From: Wenzhouxiangella sediminis
Lineage (GTDB): Bacteria; Pseudomonadota; Gammaproteobacteria; Xanthomonadales; Wenzhouxiangellaceae
DNA: 64,000 nt
Assembly (NCBI RefSeq): GCF_003410055.1
Contig: NZ_QUZK01000042.1
Span: 1-64,000 of the forward strand
Direction of reading: 5' to 3'
Each line of letters begins with the position of its first letter. Position 1 is the first letter of the stretch. The notes under the pieces are model-generated. The model worked only from the letters and a program-made list of their open reading frames with translations, did no database searches and was not told where the DNA came from. This document shows, piece after piece, positions 25,021-34,339 of this stretch. Both the position numbers and the translations under genes were made by a program.

Positions 25021-25024
25021 CGCC

Positions 25025-25846
25025 ATGCCCGAAGGGCCGGAGATGTACCGAACCGCCCGGCAGGTGGCCGGTGCCCTCGGCGATCGGCCGCTGGCTGAAG
25101 TCTGGTTCGCATTCGATCACCTGCAAGCCTGGTCGAGGTGCCTGTCCGGCCAGACGCTCGAGCGCGTCGAGACGCTGGGCAAGGCCCTGCTGCTGCGATT
25201 TGCCGATGGCACGACGATCTACACCCACAACCAGCTCTACGGGCGCTGGATGTTCGCCGAGGCGGGCCGGCGGCCCGACACCAACCGGCAACCGCGACTG
25301 GCGCTGTCCACCGACGAGCGCTCGGCGCTGCTCTACAGCGCGTCCGAAATCCAGGTGATCGAGCCTGGCAAGCTGGATGAACACCCGTTCATCGCACGCG
25401 CGGGCCTGGACATTCTCTCCAGCGGCGCCGACGTCGACCGGATCACCGATTGGATTCGGCTCGAGCGGTTCGCCCGCAAGCGTCTCGGCCACCTCTTGCT
25501 GGACCAGGGCTTCCTGGCCGGCGTGGGCAACTACCTGCGCTCGGAAATCCTGCACGTCTCGGGCCTGCACTGGCAGCTTCGACCCGGCGACCTGGATGAC
25601 GATACGATCCGGCGGCTGGCCTGCACGGCCCACACCGTGATGTGGCGCTCGGCCGAGACCGGCGGGCTGACCAACGACCCCGACCGGGTGGTCGAACTCA
25701 AGCGCGCCGGCTGGCCTCGCCGTGACTACAGGCACTATGTCTTCGGCCGCGACGGCCAGGTCTGCCACGCCTGCGATACGCCGATCGAGCGGACGACCGT
25801 CAGCGGCCGGCGTCTGTACCACTGTCCGAGTTGCCAGGCTCGGTAG
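25025..25846 (+). CDS. nei: Endonuclease VIII / Nei-type DNA glycosylase
   Basis: This base-excision repair glycosylase/AP lyase of 273 residues has the invariant PEGPE N-terminus (Pro2 nucleophile after Met removal, Glu3), the conserved lysine K53 in LGKALLLRF, the helix-two-turn-helix with GVGNYLRSEIL, and a C-terminal zinc finger with C247, C250, C267 and C270. It acts on oxidised pyrimidines in the cytoplasm. Its last 47 bp overlap the 3' end of the convergent SulP gene. Confidence 0.93.
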   Translation: MPEGPEMYRTARQVAGALGDRPLAEVWFAFDHLQAWSRCLSGQTLERVETLGKALLLRFADGTTIYTHNQLYGRWMFAEAGRRPDTNRQPRLALSTDERSALLYSASEIQVIEPGKLDEHPFIARAGLDILSSGADVDRITDWIRLERFARKRLGHLLLDQGFLAGVGNYLRSEILHVSGLHWQLRPGDLDDDTIRRLACTAHTVMWRSAETGGLTNDPDRVVELKRAGWPRRDYRHYVFGRDGQVCHACDTPIERTTVSGRRLYHCPSCQAR

Positions 25847-27587
25847 GAATCGGCGACCCGCTTCGCCAGCTTTCAGCCAGGCGAAGCGCGTGCGGGATGT
25901 CGCGGCAGTAGGCGAGCCGGCCACTGGCCCGGCGGATCCCCACGCGTCTGAGTTTGACCACGATGCGGGGCTCGGCGTTGACGACGATGAGTCCGACGCC
26001 GCTGCGGTGGAGTTGCTCGAGCATGGACTGGAAGACCACGATCGCCGACATGTCCATGCTGGGCACTTCGCCCATGTCGAGGATCACGATCTTCACGTCA
26101 GGCTCCAGGCGATGCAGCGTGGCCAGGGCGCGTTCGGCCGCGCCGAAGAACATCGGCCCGCGGAGGCGGAAGGCCGCGATGTCGGTGGGCAGGTCACGGG
26201 GCAGACCGGCTTCCCTGCCGGATATCGGTTGCGAGGAGGTCACGTCGGCCATGCGCTGGATGAAGAGCATCGCCGCCAGCCCCACGCCGACGGCCACCGC
26301 GACGACCATGTCGAACACCACCGTCAGGCCGAAACAGGTCAACAAGACCGCCACGTCACCGCGCGGCGCGGATTTGAGGATGCGGATGAAGTGCCCGGCT
26401 TCGCTCATGTTCCAGGCGACGACCAGCAGCAGGGCGGCCAGCGCCGCCATGGGCAGTTGCGACAAGGCGCCGGCCATGAAAAGCATGGCCAGCAGGACGA
26501 CGAGCGCGTGGACCATGCTCGCAACCGGCGAAGCTGCCCCGAAGCGGACACTGGTGGCGGTTCGTGCGATAGCGGCGGTTGCCGTAATGCCGCCGAAGAA
26601 CGGGGCGACCACGTTGCCGATGCCCTGGCCGACCAGCTCGGAATTGGGCCGGTGTCGCGTGCCGGTCATGCCGTCGGCGATGACGCCGCACAGCAGGGAC
26701 TCGATCGCGCCCAGCATGGCGATGGCCATGGCCGGCCCGAGCAGATCGCGCAGCAGCCCGAAACTCAGTTGCAGTGGTGCGCCGTCGGGTCCGGGAAGAT
26801 GCCACGGCAGGCTGAACTGCGGCAGGCCGGGTGGAATGCCCTGACCGGCCACGCCGTCGAGTTCGTAACTGAAGCGGCTGGCGATGGTGGCCACCTCGAA
26901 GCCCGGCCAGAAGCGGGCCGCCAGCCAGGCGCCCAGGCCGGCCACCAACAGCGCGATCAGCGGGGCGGGGATGGCGCTCTTCAGGCGTGGCCAGGCCAGC
27001 AGGATGCCCAGGGTCAATAGTCCGACCGACAGGTCTTGCCAGTTGGTGCTCGGTAACGCCATGACAATGCCGTGGAGCTGTTCCAGGAAGTGCCCGCCCG
27101 ATCCGGCGGAAGCCAGCCCGAGGAGATCGCGAATCTGCAGCGTCGCGATGACCACCGCGATCCCGGCGGTGAATCCCACGACGACGGGATAGGGGATGAA
27201 CCGGATGAGCCGGCCCAGCCCGGTCAAACCCATCAGCACGAGCAGCAACCCGGCCATGACCGTGGCCAGCAGCAGCCCGCCGATACCGTGTTCGGCGACG
27301 ACCGGCATCAGGACCACGACGAAGGCGGCGGTCGGCCCGGAAACATTGAAGCGCGATCCGCCCGACAGGGCGATGATGAACCCCGCCACGATCGAGGTGT
27401 AGAGACCGTGCTGGGGCGGCACGCCGACGGCGATTGCCAGGGCCATGCCCAGGGGGATGGCCACGACGCCAACCGTCAGTCCGGCCAGGATGTCGCGCTT
27501 GAACTCGCTTGGGCCGTAGCCGGCGCGCAGGGTGTCGACCAGGGCCGAAAAGGGCAACCGGTCGCTCGGGGAGGGCATTGCGCGCAT
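25800..27587 (-). CDS. SulP family anion transporter with STAS domain
   Basis: The 595-residue protein has the SulP core: 10-14 TM segments with AIPLGMALAIAVGVPPQHGLYTS split over TM1-2, the SGPTAAF motif on TM3, and a C-terminal STAS domain (about 460-560) with ILDMGEVPSMDMSAI. Members carry sulfate, bicarbonate or dicarboxylates; the substrate is not decided by sequence alone. The start is ATG 27587 or 27578. The tail overlaps nei by 47 bp, convergently. It shares a 152-bp divergent promoter region with the 926-aa kinase-like gene. Confidence 0.92.
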   Translation of the reverse strand: MRAMPSPSDRLPFSALVDTLRAGYGPSEFKRDILAGLTVGVVAIPLGMALAIAVGVPPQHGLYTSIVAGFIIALSGGSRFNVSGPTAAFVVVLMPVVAEHGIGGLLLATVMAGLLLVLMGLTGLGRLIRFIPYPVVVGFTAGIAVVIATLQIRDLLGLASAGSGGHFLEQLHGIVMALPSTNWQDLSVGLLTLGILLAWPRLKSAIPAPLIALLVAGLGAWLAARFWPGFEVATIASRFSYELDGVAGQGIPPGLPQFSLPWHLPGPDGAPLQLSFGLLRDLLGPAMAIAMLGAIESLLCGVIADGMTGTRHRPNSELVGQGIGNVVAPFFGGITATAAIARTATSVRFGAASPVASMVHALVVLLAMLFMAGALSQLPMAALAALLLVVAWNMSEAGHFIRILKSAPRGDVAVLLTCFGLTVVFDMVVAVAVGVGLAAMLFIQRMADVTSSQPISGREAGLPRDLPTDIAAFRLRGPMFFGAAERALATLHRLEPDVKIVILDMGEVPSMDMSAIVVFQSMLEQLHRSGVGLIVVNAEPRIVVKLRRVGIRRASGRLAYCRDIPHALRLAESWRSGSPIPTEPGNSDSGTDAGR

Positions 27588-27739
27588 CCATGGATTATAG
27601 CGCCGGAGCGGGGCAATCCCCAGTATCGGAGGGTGTTTCTCCGTACGGCGACGTACAGGATTTCCCGACTTGCCGCGGTCGGGTCCCTCCAGTAAAGTGC
27701 CTCGGGCTGATCCCGGTCCGATAACGACGACAGAATCCC

Positions 27740-30520
27740 TTGACCGCCCAATTGTTCGCACGCTTTTTTGCCGCCGACCGCAAGGATCGGGAGATTCCCG
27801 AAGCGGCGCTGCAGCGAACCCTTCGGCGCGAACACGGGCTGGTCGAGGACTTCGCGAGACGCATTCCCCACATCCCGTTGGTGCAGCACCGCACCGGTGA
27901 GGACGACTCGGCCCTGGGAACGGTACGGTTCGCCGACCTGGAAGCGCGACCCCGGCGGATCTTCGCCACCGATGATCCGGCGGTCGTCTACGTCGAGGTC
28001 GTGTTTCGCTATACCTCGCGCGAGCACGTCGTTCACGAGGCGAACCTCGGTGACACGCGTGTGTATGTGCGCATCGAGGATCCGCTGTACCTGGAAGGCC
28101 GGGCCCACACCGTCGAGCAGGTGCGCGGCCGCAGGAAGCTGCGCGAGGCGTACTTCCGGCGGGTCTTCTCGCTGATGGCGGTGCAGAGTGACTGCAATGC
28201 CTCGCTCGGGGAGTGGATGAAGGGCCTGCTGTTTCCCGACACCGGGGCCAGCGAGCTCGACCTGCTCGCCACCATCCAGAACTTCAATCACAACATCGTC
28301 ACGCGGCCGCGACCGCAGGGTGCCGGGCGCGACGCTTTCCGCGGGGCCATGCAGGATATCGATTTCGCCACCCTGGCGCCGGCGGAAGGACCGGTTTCGG
28401 TGCGGCTCTCGGTGCGGCCGCACCGTCGCGCGGACGGGAGCTATTCGCAGTCGGTGACCGGCGTGTTCCTGGGCAACGCCCGCGGCCTCGCTTTCCGGAG
28501 GCCCAACGGCAAGCTGGAGTTCCTGACCCCGGGCAGCGCTTTCGAACGGCGCTTCCGGGCCTTCGTGGAGGCGCGTGCGGGCGATCGCCTGAAAAGCCTC
28601 GATCGCAACTCCTGGCGTCGCAACGCCGAGGAGCGCATCTGGGGCGGGCCGGGCGAGTGCGAGGCCTATTTCCACAACCACGAGCGCTTCGTGATGCAGG
28701 GCCTGGAGTGGACCCTCGAGCGCGACGACAACGATGTGCCGCGCGTGATGGGCAGCCACTGCAACGTGGCCGCTTACCGTAGCGGCCCTCGCCGCGTGGC
28801 CGTCAAGGCCGTCCCCTTTGAGTCCGTGGGCGACCTCGTCCGGCTGATGCAGGCTCACCAGTACGTGCATGGCGTGCAGGCGCCGGCGCTGGTCGCCCAG
28901 GCCAGTGCCTACCCCGCCCTCGCTGCAAGGATCATCACCGCCGTCACCAGCCTGCTGAGCGATCGGGACGAAGCGGATCAAGACACGCAGCAAGCGCCGG
29001 AAACGTTCTTCGAGCGGGACTGGAGCAGCCTGTTCAGCCGCAATATCGGCCCACTCCTGCACCAGGTGACCGTCGACTACGAACACAAGCTGCTGCTCGC
29101 GGTGCTGGACTGGAGCGCGGAGGGCATGCTGTCGGATTTCGGCGCCCGCAAACGGCTGATGGAGGATTGCTCGCTCAGCCATCGCCTCCGCATGGCGGCC
29201 AATCTGTTCCGCAATGGCCACCAGATGCTCGAAGACGATGTCACGCACACCGATCTCAAGCCCGAGAACATCCTGAACAAGCCCGGTGCCGCCTTCAGTG
29301 CCTTGCAGAAAGCTCGCAGGGAGGGCTGGGACAGCCTGGACGACCGCGAGCTCGAGCGCCTCGTCGCCGGTGAGTCGACCTTCGAGGGCGACTTCTCCGG
29401 CATTCACTTCGGGCGGGAGGGCGCCGTCGACAACCTGGCGCACGGCGAGGGGCTGCCGACCTCGATTCGCTACTCGAGCTGGAAATTCACCAGCCTGGGA
29501 CTGAGCGAAGGCACCCAGCCGACGGTGTTGAGAAAGCAGGGCGGGGAATTGCCCCGCATCGATGCGCTGCTGCTCGAGCAGGACATCGCCAACCGTGGCA
29601 CCACGGCCTGGGAAATCGTCTACGGCTCCCTCGTCGACTGCATTCCGCCCGCCGAGGAAGCCCGACGGCTGGCGGGTCGCAAGCTGGCCCAGGAGCGCGT
29701 TGGCAAGCACCTGGCCGAAGCCATTCGACGCAAGCGCGAGGGCAAGCCGGAGGACCCGCGCGTCATGCGGGAGTTGGAGTCGGCCATGCAGCAATGCGAC
29801 AGCCGGCTGCTGGACGTGGTCAGCCTGCGCTCGGAGACAATCGAAAACAAGACGCGTCTGACGCCCCTTTTCCAGCACCCCGGGGATAACGCCGGCGGCC
29901 TGGCCGCGTGGCTCGATCCGCGCGTTATCGAAATGCTCGACCACCTGGCCTGCGATTTTCGGCGCCAGGACATCACGCGTCACCAGGTGGCCAAGCTCTA
30001 CCGCACGGCCGAGGCCTTGTTGCGGGCCGAGGCGACTCGGCTCGAAGGCGCGGACCGGCGCACTGTCCACAACCGCCGCCAGCGCATGGTGACCTACATG
30101 CACGCCAACGGTCTGCACTTCAATCCGGACTGCGGCCTGCTGGGCCTGGCTGAGCTGCCGCGGCAGCTGGAGGAATTCGCCGAGTTGGTGGAACGTCTAC
30201 CCGATCCTCGCAGGGCGCTGGCCGAGTTCACCACCACCTGGTCCAACCTGCGGCTGTGGGGCGCAAGCGTCCTCGATGCGCTGGGTGACCTCCAGTCGTC
30301 GGGCCAGGCGCCCACCCAAGCCAGCGACAAGGGCAGGGAAGAGCTGTACCAGTTGGTGCGCTCGACCTTGCTGAAGGAACACGAGAGCCTTGCCCGGGAA
30401 GAATCGCGGGCGAACGAGGAGCGGATGCAGCCGCCCTTCCTGGGCCTTTTCGAGCGGCGCAGGGTGCGTGTCTACCGCGAAAACGGCGGGTTGCGGTTCA
30501 GCCACACGGTGGAGACCTGA
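27740..30520 (+). CDS. Unfamiliar 926-aa protein with an atypical protein-kinase core
   Basis: I do not recognise the family. Kinase landmarks are spaced across the middle: a beta-3-like RRVAVKAVPF (K356), a hinge-like LLLAVLDWSAEGMLSD (451-466), the catalytic loop THTDLKPENIL (502-512, HTD in place of HRD), a possible metal-site Asp in EGDFSG (D551), and an alpha-F motif D615...G620...WE...G629. About 335 unknown residues precede and about 290 helical, charged residues follow. An insert of nearly 40 residues separates the catalytic loop from the DFG-like site. It is soluble, with no signal peptide or TM segment. The start is TTG 27740; an in-frame stop at 27722 prevents extension. It ends 3 bp before a convergent gene. 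Confidence 0.85.
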   Translation: MTAQLFARFFAADRKDREIPEAALQRTLRREHGLVEDFARRIPHIPLVQHRTGEDDSALGTVRFADLEARPRRIFATDDPAVVYVEVVFRYTSREHVVHEANLGDTRVYVRIEDPLYLEGRAHTVEQVRGRRKLREAYFRRVFSLMAVQSDCNASLGEWMKGLLFPDTGASELDLLATIQNFNHNIVTRPRPQGAGRDAFRGAMQDIDFATLAPAEGPVSVRLSVRPHRRADGSYSQSVTGVFLGNARGLAFRRPNGKLEFLTPGSAFERRFRAFVEARAGDRLKSLDRNSWRRNAEERIWGGPGECEAYFHNHERFVMQGLEWTLERDDNDVPRVMGSHCNVAAYRSGPRRVAVKAVPFESVGDLVRLMQAHQYVHGVQAPALVAQASAYPALAARIITAVTSLLSDRDEADQDTQQAPETFFERDWSSLFSRNIGPLLHQVTVDYEHKLLLAVLDWSAEGMLSDFGARKRLMEDCSLSHRLRMAANLFRNGHQMLEDDVTHTDLKPENILNKPGAAFSALQKARREGWDSLDDRELERLVAGESTFEGDFSGIHFGREGAVDNLAHGEGLPTSIRYSSWKFTSLGLSEGTQPTVLRKQGGELPRIDALLLEQDIANRGTTAWEIVYGSLVDCIPPAEEARRLAGRKLAQERVGKHLAEAIRRKREGKPEDPRVMRELESAMQQCDSRLLDVVSLRSETIENKTRLTPLFQHPGDNAGGLAAWLDPRVIEMLDHLACDFRRQDITRHQVAKLYRTAEALLRAEATRLEGADRRTVHNRRQRMVTYMHANGLHFNPDCGLLGLAELPRQLEEFAELVERLPDPRRALAEFTTTWSNLRLWGASVLDALGDLQSSGQAPTQASDKGREELYQLVRSTLLKEHESLAREESRANEERMQPPFLGLFERRRVRVYRENGGLRFSHTVET

Positions 30521-30523
30521 CGG

Positions 30524-31243
30524 CTACCAGCCTTCGGGAAGTTCTCCCTGGCGCCGCACCTCGCCGCGTTCGGCGAGGAAGCCGCTGACAAAGCGCATGG
30601 CCACGGCATTGCCGTGCTCGTCGGTCTCGAACTCCACGACCAGGGGCTCGGCGCCCGGGTTGGTCCACTGCTGCTCGAAGCGATGTTCGCCGACGGACTT
30701 CATGTACCACGGCGCGACATCACCCCACATGGCCCCGATCATCAGGTAGCCCGGCGGGATTTCGCGGCCTTCCATCGCGCGGTTTTGCGCCTGCGTGACG
30801 AAGAAATTGCGGTTTGGTTCGTCCGGGCTGCCGTAGACGCCGTGGAATCGCTCGAGGTCCTGTCGTGGTTCGCCGAGCGCGAAAGGCGTTCGTTCCGAAC
30901 CGGGCACTCGCTCCTCGCGTTGGGGTGTGCCGGGTCGATCCTGACTCGCGACCGGCCCGCGTTTGCCGCGTTGGGGCGTCTGGCATTGGCTCCATGCCAT
31001 GGCGCATTCACCGGCGCAGGCGGCCAGCCTGCTGACTGCCGCCGTAGGCATGGCCGGCTCGCCGTCCTCGCCGCGTTCCTGCATCTCCTGCATTGCCGCC
31101 TGCAATCGATTGTAGGCCTGGCAGCTGCAGTCGCATTGGGCGTCTTCCCGGGCATGCGTGCTCACGGAAAGGGAAAGCGACAGCAGGATGGCGACACCCG
31201 AAAGAACATGGGCGCGAATCATGGGATGGATCGAACAAGGCAT
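30524..31243 (-). CDS. Secreted hypothetical protein
   Basis: The 239-residue product has a signal peptide (hydrophobic LSGVAILLSLSLSVS, cleavage near THA-RE), a Cys-rich N-terminal helix region (CDCSCQAY; CAGECAMAWSQC), a low-complexity basic/Gly linker and a C-terminal globular part. GGAGA lies 7 bp before ATG 31243; a second ATG at 31222 is possible. The Cys pattern suggests disulfides in the periplasm or outside the cell. Function unknown. Confidence 0.7.
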   Translation of the reverse strand: MPCSIHPMIRAHVLSGVAILLSLSLSVSTHAREDAQCDCSCQAYNRLQAAMQEMQERGEDGEPAMPTAAVSRLAACAGECAMAWSQCQTPQRGKRGPVASQDRPGTPQREERVPGSERTPFALGEPRQDLERFHGVYGSPDEPNRNFFVTQAQNRAMEGREIPPGYLMIGAMWGDVAPWYMKSVGEHRFEQQWTNPGAEPLVVEFETDEHGNAVAMRFVSGFLAERGEVRRQGELPEGW

Positions 31244-31304
31244 GGCAATCTCCGGCTATATGAGCCTGTCTTAATGTACGTAAACGGAGACCGATTCGTG
31301 TCAG

Positions 31305-31323
31305 GTATCTGCAGGTAAGATAC
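31305..31323. promoter_or_regulatory. Inverted repeat upstream of the GST gene
   Basis: A perfect 6-bp dyad, GTATCT and AGATAC, spaced by 7 bp, lies 33 bp upstream of the GST start in a 112-bp divergent intergenic region. It could be a regulator site for either gene; no matching regulator is adjacent. Confidence 0.25.
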
Positions 31324-31355
31324 GGTTTCGCCAGTGCCATGCGGAGAGTCGAAGA

Positions 31356-31991
31356 ATGAAGCTCTACACCTTCCCCGAAGCGCCGAGCCCACGGCGGGTT
31401 CACCTGTTCCTGGCCGAGAAGGGCTTGTCGCCCGAACAGGTATTCGTGGACATGCGCAAGGGTGAACATCTCACTGATGACTTCGCCGCAATCCACGCCG
31501 ACTGTACCTTGCCCGTCCTGGAGCTCGACGACGGCACACGCCTGAGTTCCTGCGCCGCCATCTGCCGTCACCTCGAAAGCGTCCAGCCCGAGCCGGCGCT
31601 GCTGGGAGCGACGCCGGAGGCGCGAGCCCGCATCGACGACCGCGATCGCTGGGTGGAGATGAACGGCATGCTCGCGGTCATGGAAGGGTTTCGTAATTCG
31701 CTAAAGGGCTTCAAGGACCACGCATTGCCCGGTCGCCGCCCGGTGGCGCAGATTCCGGAACTGGCCGAGCGCGGTCGGCGCCGGTTCGACTGGTTCATGC
31801 AGGATCTCGACGGTATGTTGGCCGATCACGACCATGTCGCCGGTGACGGTTTCAGCGTGGCCGACATTACCGCTCTTGTGACCATCGATTTCGGTCTGCG
31901 CGGCATGAAGATGCAGATGCCGGACAACGCGGGCGCGCTCCGGGCCTGGCACGAGCGCGTCAGCACGCGGCCTTCAGTCCGCCAGGGCTAA
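31356..31991 (+). CDS. Glutathione S-transferase family protein
   Basis: The 211-residue cytoplasmic protein has the thioredoxin-like N-terminal domain (MKLYTFPEAPSPRRVHLFLA; cis-Pro region TLPVLELDDG; SSCAAICRHLE) and the helical C-terminal GST domain with the capping motif VADITALVTIDF. There is no N-terminal active-site Cys; Ser11 is the likely catalytic residue. The substrate is unknown. Confidence 0.9.
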   Translation: MKLYTFPEAPSPRRVHLFLAEKGLSPEQVFVDMRKGEHLTDDFAAIHADCTLPVLELDDGTRLSSCAAICRHLESVQPEPALLGATPEARARIDDRDRWVEMNGMLAVMEGFRNSLKGFKDHALPGRRPVAQIPELAERGRRRFDWFMQDLDGMLADHDHVAGDGFSVADITALVTIDFGLRGMKMQMPDNAGALRAWHERVSTRPSVRQG

Positions 31992-32028
31992 ACTCGACAA
32001 CATACTGAACCCACGCGGAGACCCGTTC

Positions 32029-33009
32029 ATGCCCGACACCCGCCAGCGCGACGAAGCGCTTCTGACCATTGCCCTCTTTGCTGCCTTCGCCGACGGTTCC
32101 AAGCACGAGGACGAGCGCGAGGAAATCCGCAACATTGCTGAATCACTCTCGGGCGATGGCGGCCCGGACCTGCGGACGCTTTACCAGGATGTGCTGCTCA
32201 AGCGCGTGTCGCTGGCCGATGCCGCCGGCAGGCTCCAGGACGCGGGCGAGAAGCACCTGGCCTATGAAATGGCGGTGGGCGTGTGCGACGCCGACGGCCG
32301 CATGACCGAGGAGGAACGGCGCTTCCTGGACGAGCTGCGCGGACTGCTGGACATGGGCAGCGACGAATCGGGCGAGATCGAGCAGGAGGCCGAACAGGTC
32401 GTGGCCATGGCCGAGGCCGCCGCTCCGTCGATGGTTTCGAAGGCGGATGCCACCCAGCCGCCGATCGGTAGCGCAACGGCCGTCGACGAAGTGGCCATGG
32501 ACAAGACCATCCTCAACTACTCGATTCTCAACGGTGCGCTTGAATTGCTGCCGCAGTCCTGGGCGTCGATGGCCATCATTCCCCTGCAGATCCGCATGGT
32601 CTACGGCATCGGCAAGGAATACGGCGTCGAGCTCGACCGGGGCCACATCAAGGAATTCCTGGCGACGCTCGGCGTGGGCATGACCTCGCAGTACCTGGAG
32701 CAGTTCGGCCGCAAGCTCATCGGCGGCCTGCTGGGTGGTATGGCCGGCCGCGGCGTCGGCCGCGTGGGCCGTGCCGCAACCGGCATGGCGTTTTCGTTCG
32801 CCACGACCTATGCCCTGGGCCACGTGGCCCGGCGCTACTACGCCGGCGGCCGCCAGATGAGCACCGAGCTGCTCAAGTCGACCTTCAACGAGATGCTGGG
32901 CTCGGCCAAGCAGAAGCAGGGCGAGTTCATGCCGCAGATCGAACAGAAGGCACAGAACCTCGACATGAGCCAGGTGATGGGCCTGGTCAAGGGCGGCGGC
33001 CGGGTCTGA
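32029..33009 (+). CDS. TerB-like / DUF697 domain protein
   Basis: Residues 1-115 are a TerB-type helical domain with two acidic motifs (FADGSKHEDEREE; CDADGRMTEEERRFL) that may bind metal. Residues 155-265 are a DUF697/YcjF-like membrane-associated region with a Gly-rich hydrophobic segment (GGLLGGMAGRGVGRVGRAAT). The combination suggests an inner-membrane stress-associated protein. It lies 37 bp after the GST gene on the same strand and is convergent with the LuxR gene, 9 bp apart. Confidence 0.82.
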   Translation: MPDTRQRDEALLTIALFAAFADGSKHEDEREEIRNIAESLSGDGGPDLRTLYQDVLLKRVSLADAAGRLQDAGEKHLAYEMAVGVCDADGRMTEEERRFLDELRGLLDMGSDESGEIEQEAEQVVAMAEAAAPSMVSKADATQPPIGSATAVDEVAMDKTILNYSILNGALELLPQSWASMAIIPLQIRMVYGIGKEYGVELDRGHIKEFLATLGVGMTSQYLEQFGRKLIGGLLGGMAGRGVGRVGRAATGMAFSFATTYALGHVARRYYAGGRQMSTELLKSTFNEMLGSAKQKQGEFMPQIEQKAQNLDMSQVMGLVKGGGRV

Positions 33010-33018
33010 GGGTCCTCC

Positions 33019-33564
33019 CTACTCGTCTGCCGGCATCGCCGCCGGCTCGGGTAGCAGCAGGTCCTCGAGGAAGAAGGCCGAAAGTTCCGAGCGGCCGGAC
33101 AGGCCAGCCTTGCGATAGACAGCGCGGGCCTGTTCGCGCACCGTCCGCTCGCCGGTTTCCCGAACACCCGCGATCTCCTTCAGGCTCAATCCCTTGAGCA
33201 GCAGCAGGGCGATTTCCGCCTCTGCCTTGCTGAGTTGCCAGGTTTCGAACTGCTCCTGGATGGCGGCGCCGAGGCCTCGGATCGTGGACTGATAGCGCTC
33301 CCGCCACTGTCTCGATTCCGCCCGGGCGGAGTGCAGGCGCGAGTGCATCTGCCTGAGCTGGCGTCTGCCGCGGATGACCTGCGTGAGCACGTAGCCGAAC
33401 ATGGCCGCCGCGGTCATCAGCAAGGCGAGCTCCACGACTACGTGCAGCGGTTCGACGCCCTCGGCGTAGTCGGACATCAGGTCCCAGCCGATCAGGATGG
33501 CGATGATGCCGAAGGTCACCAGCAGTATGGGATTGCCGGGTGTGCGGGCTCGGTTATTCGACAT
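33019..33564 (-). CDS. Membrane-tethered LuxR-type regulator
   Basis: The 181-residue protein has two N-terminal TM helices (about 12-29 and 40-62), a charged coiled-coil linker (68-105) and a C-terminal LuxR/GerE helix-turn-helix (LSKAEAEIALLLLKGLSLKE onward, to about 165). The DNA-binding domain therefore stays at the inner membrane. There is no receiver or ligand domain, so the signal may come through the membrane helices. Target unknown; the cytochrome gene at 33660 is divergent from it, 95 bp away. Confidence 0.87.
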   Translation of the reverse strand: MSNNRARTPGNPILLVTFGIIAILIGWDLMSDYAEGVEPLHVVVELALLMTAAAMFGYVLTQVIRGRRQLRQMHSRLHSARAESRQWRERYQSTIRGLGAAIQEQFETWQLSKAEAEIALLLLKGLSLKEIAGVRETGERTVREQARAVYRKAGLSGRSELSAFFLEDLLLPEPAAMPADE

Positions 33565-33659
33565 AGTCAGGGGGTTTCCGGGGAACAGGTCATATGCCGG
33601 ATTCTACCCAATGGCGCTCTCGCGCATGCTTGGCCCCAGCTTCGAACAGGAACATCGAC

Positions 33660-34265
33660 ATGAGCGCTGAACGCAACATGACATCGGTCAAGGTCTGGGA
33701 TCCCATTGTCCGCTTCGGCCATTGGCTGCTGGTCGCCGGGTTCTTCACCAACTACATCATGGAAGACGAGGTGATGACCCTGCACGTGTGGATCGGCTAC
33801 ACCCTGCTGGCCATCGTGCTGTTCCGGGTGCTGTGGGGTTTCGTCGGAACCGAGCACGCCCGCTTCGGCGATTTCGTCCGATCCCCTGCGGCAGTCGTTT
33901 ACTACCTGCGCAATCTCTTCACCGGGCTTGCGAAGCACTACCTGGGTCACAATCCCGCCGGCGGCATCATGATCCTGCTGCTGATTGCCTGCATGATCGC
34001 GCTGGCCTTCAGCGGGCTGGTGCTCTATGCGGTGGAAGAGAATGCAGGCCCGCTGGCCGGCTGGGTGGTCGAGGCCGGGGAGGGTGTCTCCGGAGCTTTG
34101 TGGGCGGCCGACGAGCATTTCTGGGAAGAAACCCACGAAGTGCTGGTCAACGTGATGCTCGGCCTGGTCATCATCCACGTTCTGGGCGTGGTGGTCTCCA
34201 GCCGCCTGCACCGCGAGAACCTGGTGCGGGCCATGGTGACCGGTCGCAAGCCTCTGAAGGACTGA
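33660..34265 (+). CDS. Cytochrome b561-type membrane haem protein
   Basis: The 201-residue inner-membrane protein has four TM helices with candidate haem histidines H21 (VRFGHWLL) and H42 (TLHVWIGY) and further His residues in helices 3-4 (ETHEVLVN; IIHVLGVV). It fits the cytochrome b/b6-like family that reduces or oxidises small c-type cytochromes, but none is adjacent. The start at 33660 follows CAGGAA; the long frame before it is not family sequence. A terminator follows at 34301. Confidence 0.88.
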   Translation: MSAERNMTSVKVWDPIVRFGHWLLVAGFFTNYIMEDEVMTLHVWIGYTLLAIVLFRVLWGFVGTEHARFGDFVRSPAAVVYYLRNLFTGLAKHYLGHNPAGGIMILLLIACMIALAFSGLVLYAVEENAGPLAGWVVEAGEGVSGALWAADEHFWEETHEVLVNVMLGLVIIHVLGVVVSSRLHRENLVRAMVTGRKPLKD

Positions 34266-34300
34266 GCTCTTCGGCAGCAATCTGCACCGGCACCCTGAAG

Positions 34301-34337
34301 CAGGCCGGGTCGGAAACCAATCCGCCCGGCCTGTTTT
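34301..34337 (+). terminator. Rho-independent terminator after the b-type cytochrome gene
   Basis: Perfect 9-bp arms (CAGGCCGGG / CCCGGCCTG) around a 15-base loop with further internal pairing, followed at once by TTTT. It ends the cytochrome transcript and separates it from the tetR promoter that begins 3 bp later. Confidence 0.8.
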
Positions 34338-34339
34338 GC

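Noticed and set aside
27476-30118. 880-codon open frame antisense to the kinase-like gene
   Set aside because: The plus strand carries kinase motifs and normal codon patterns; the antisense product looks like shadow composition.
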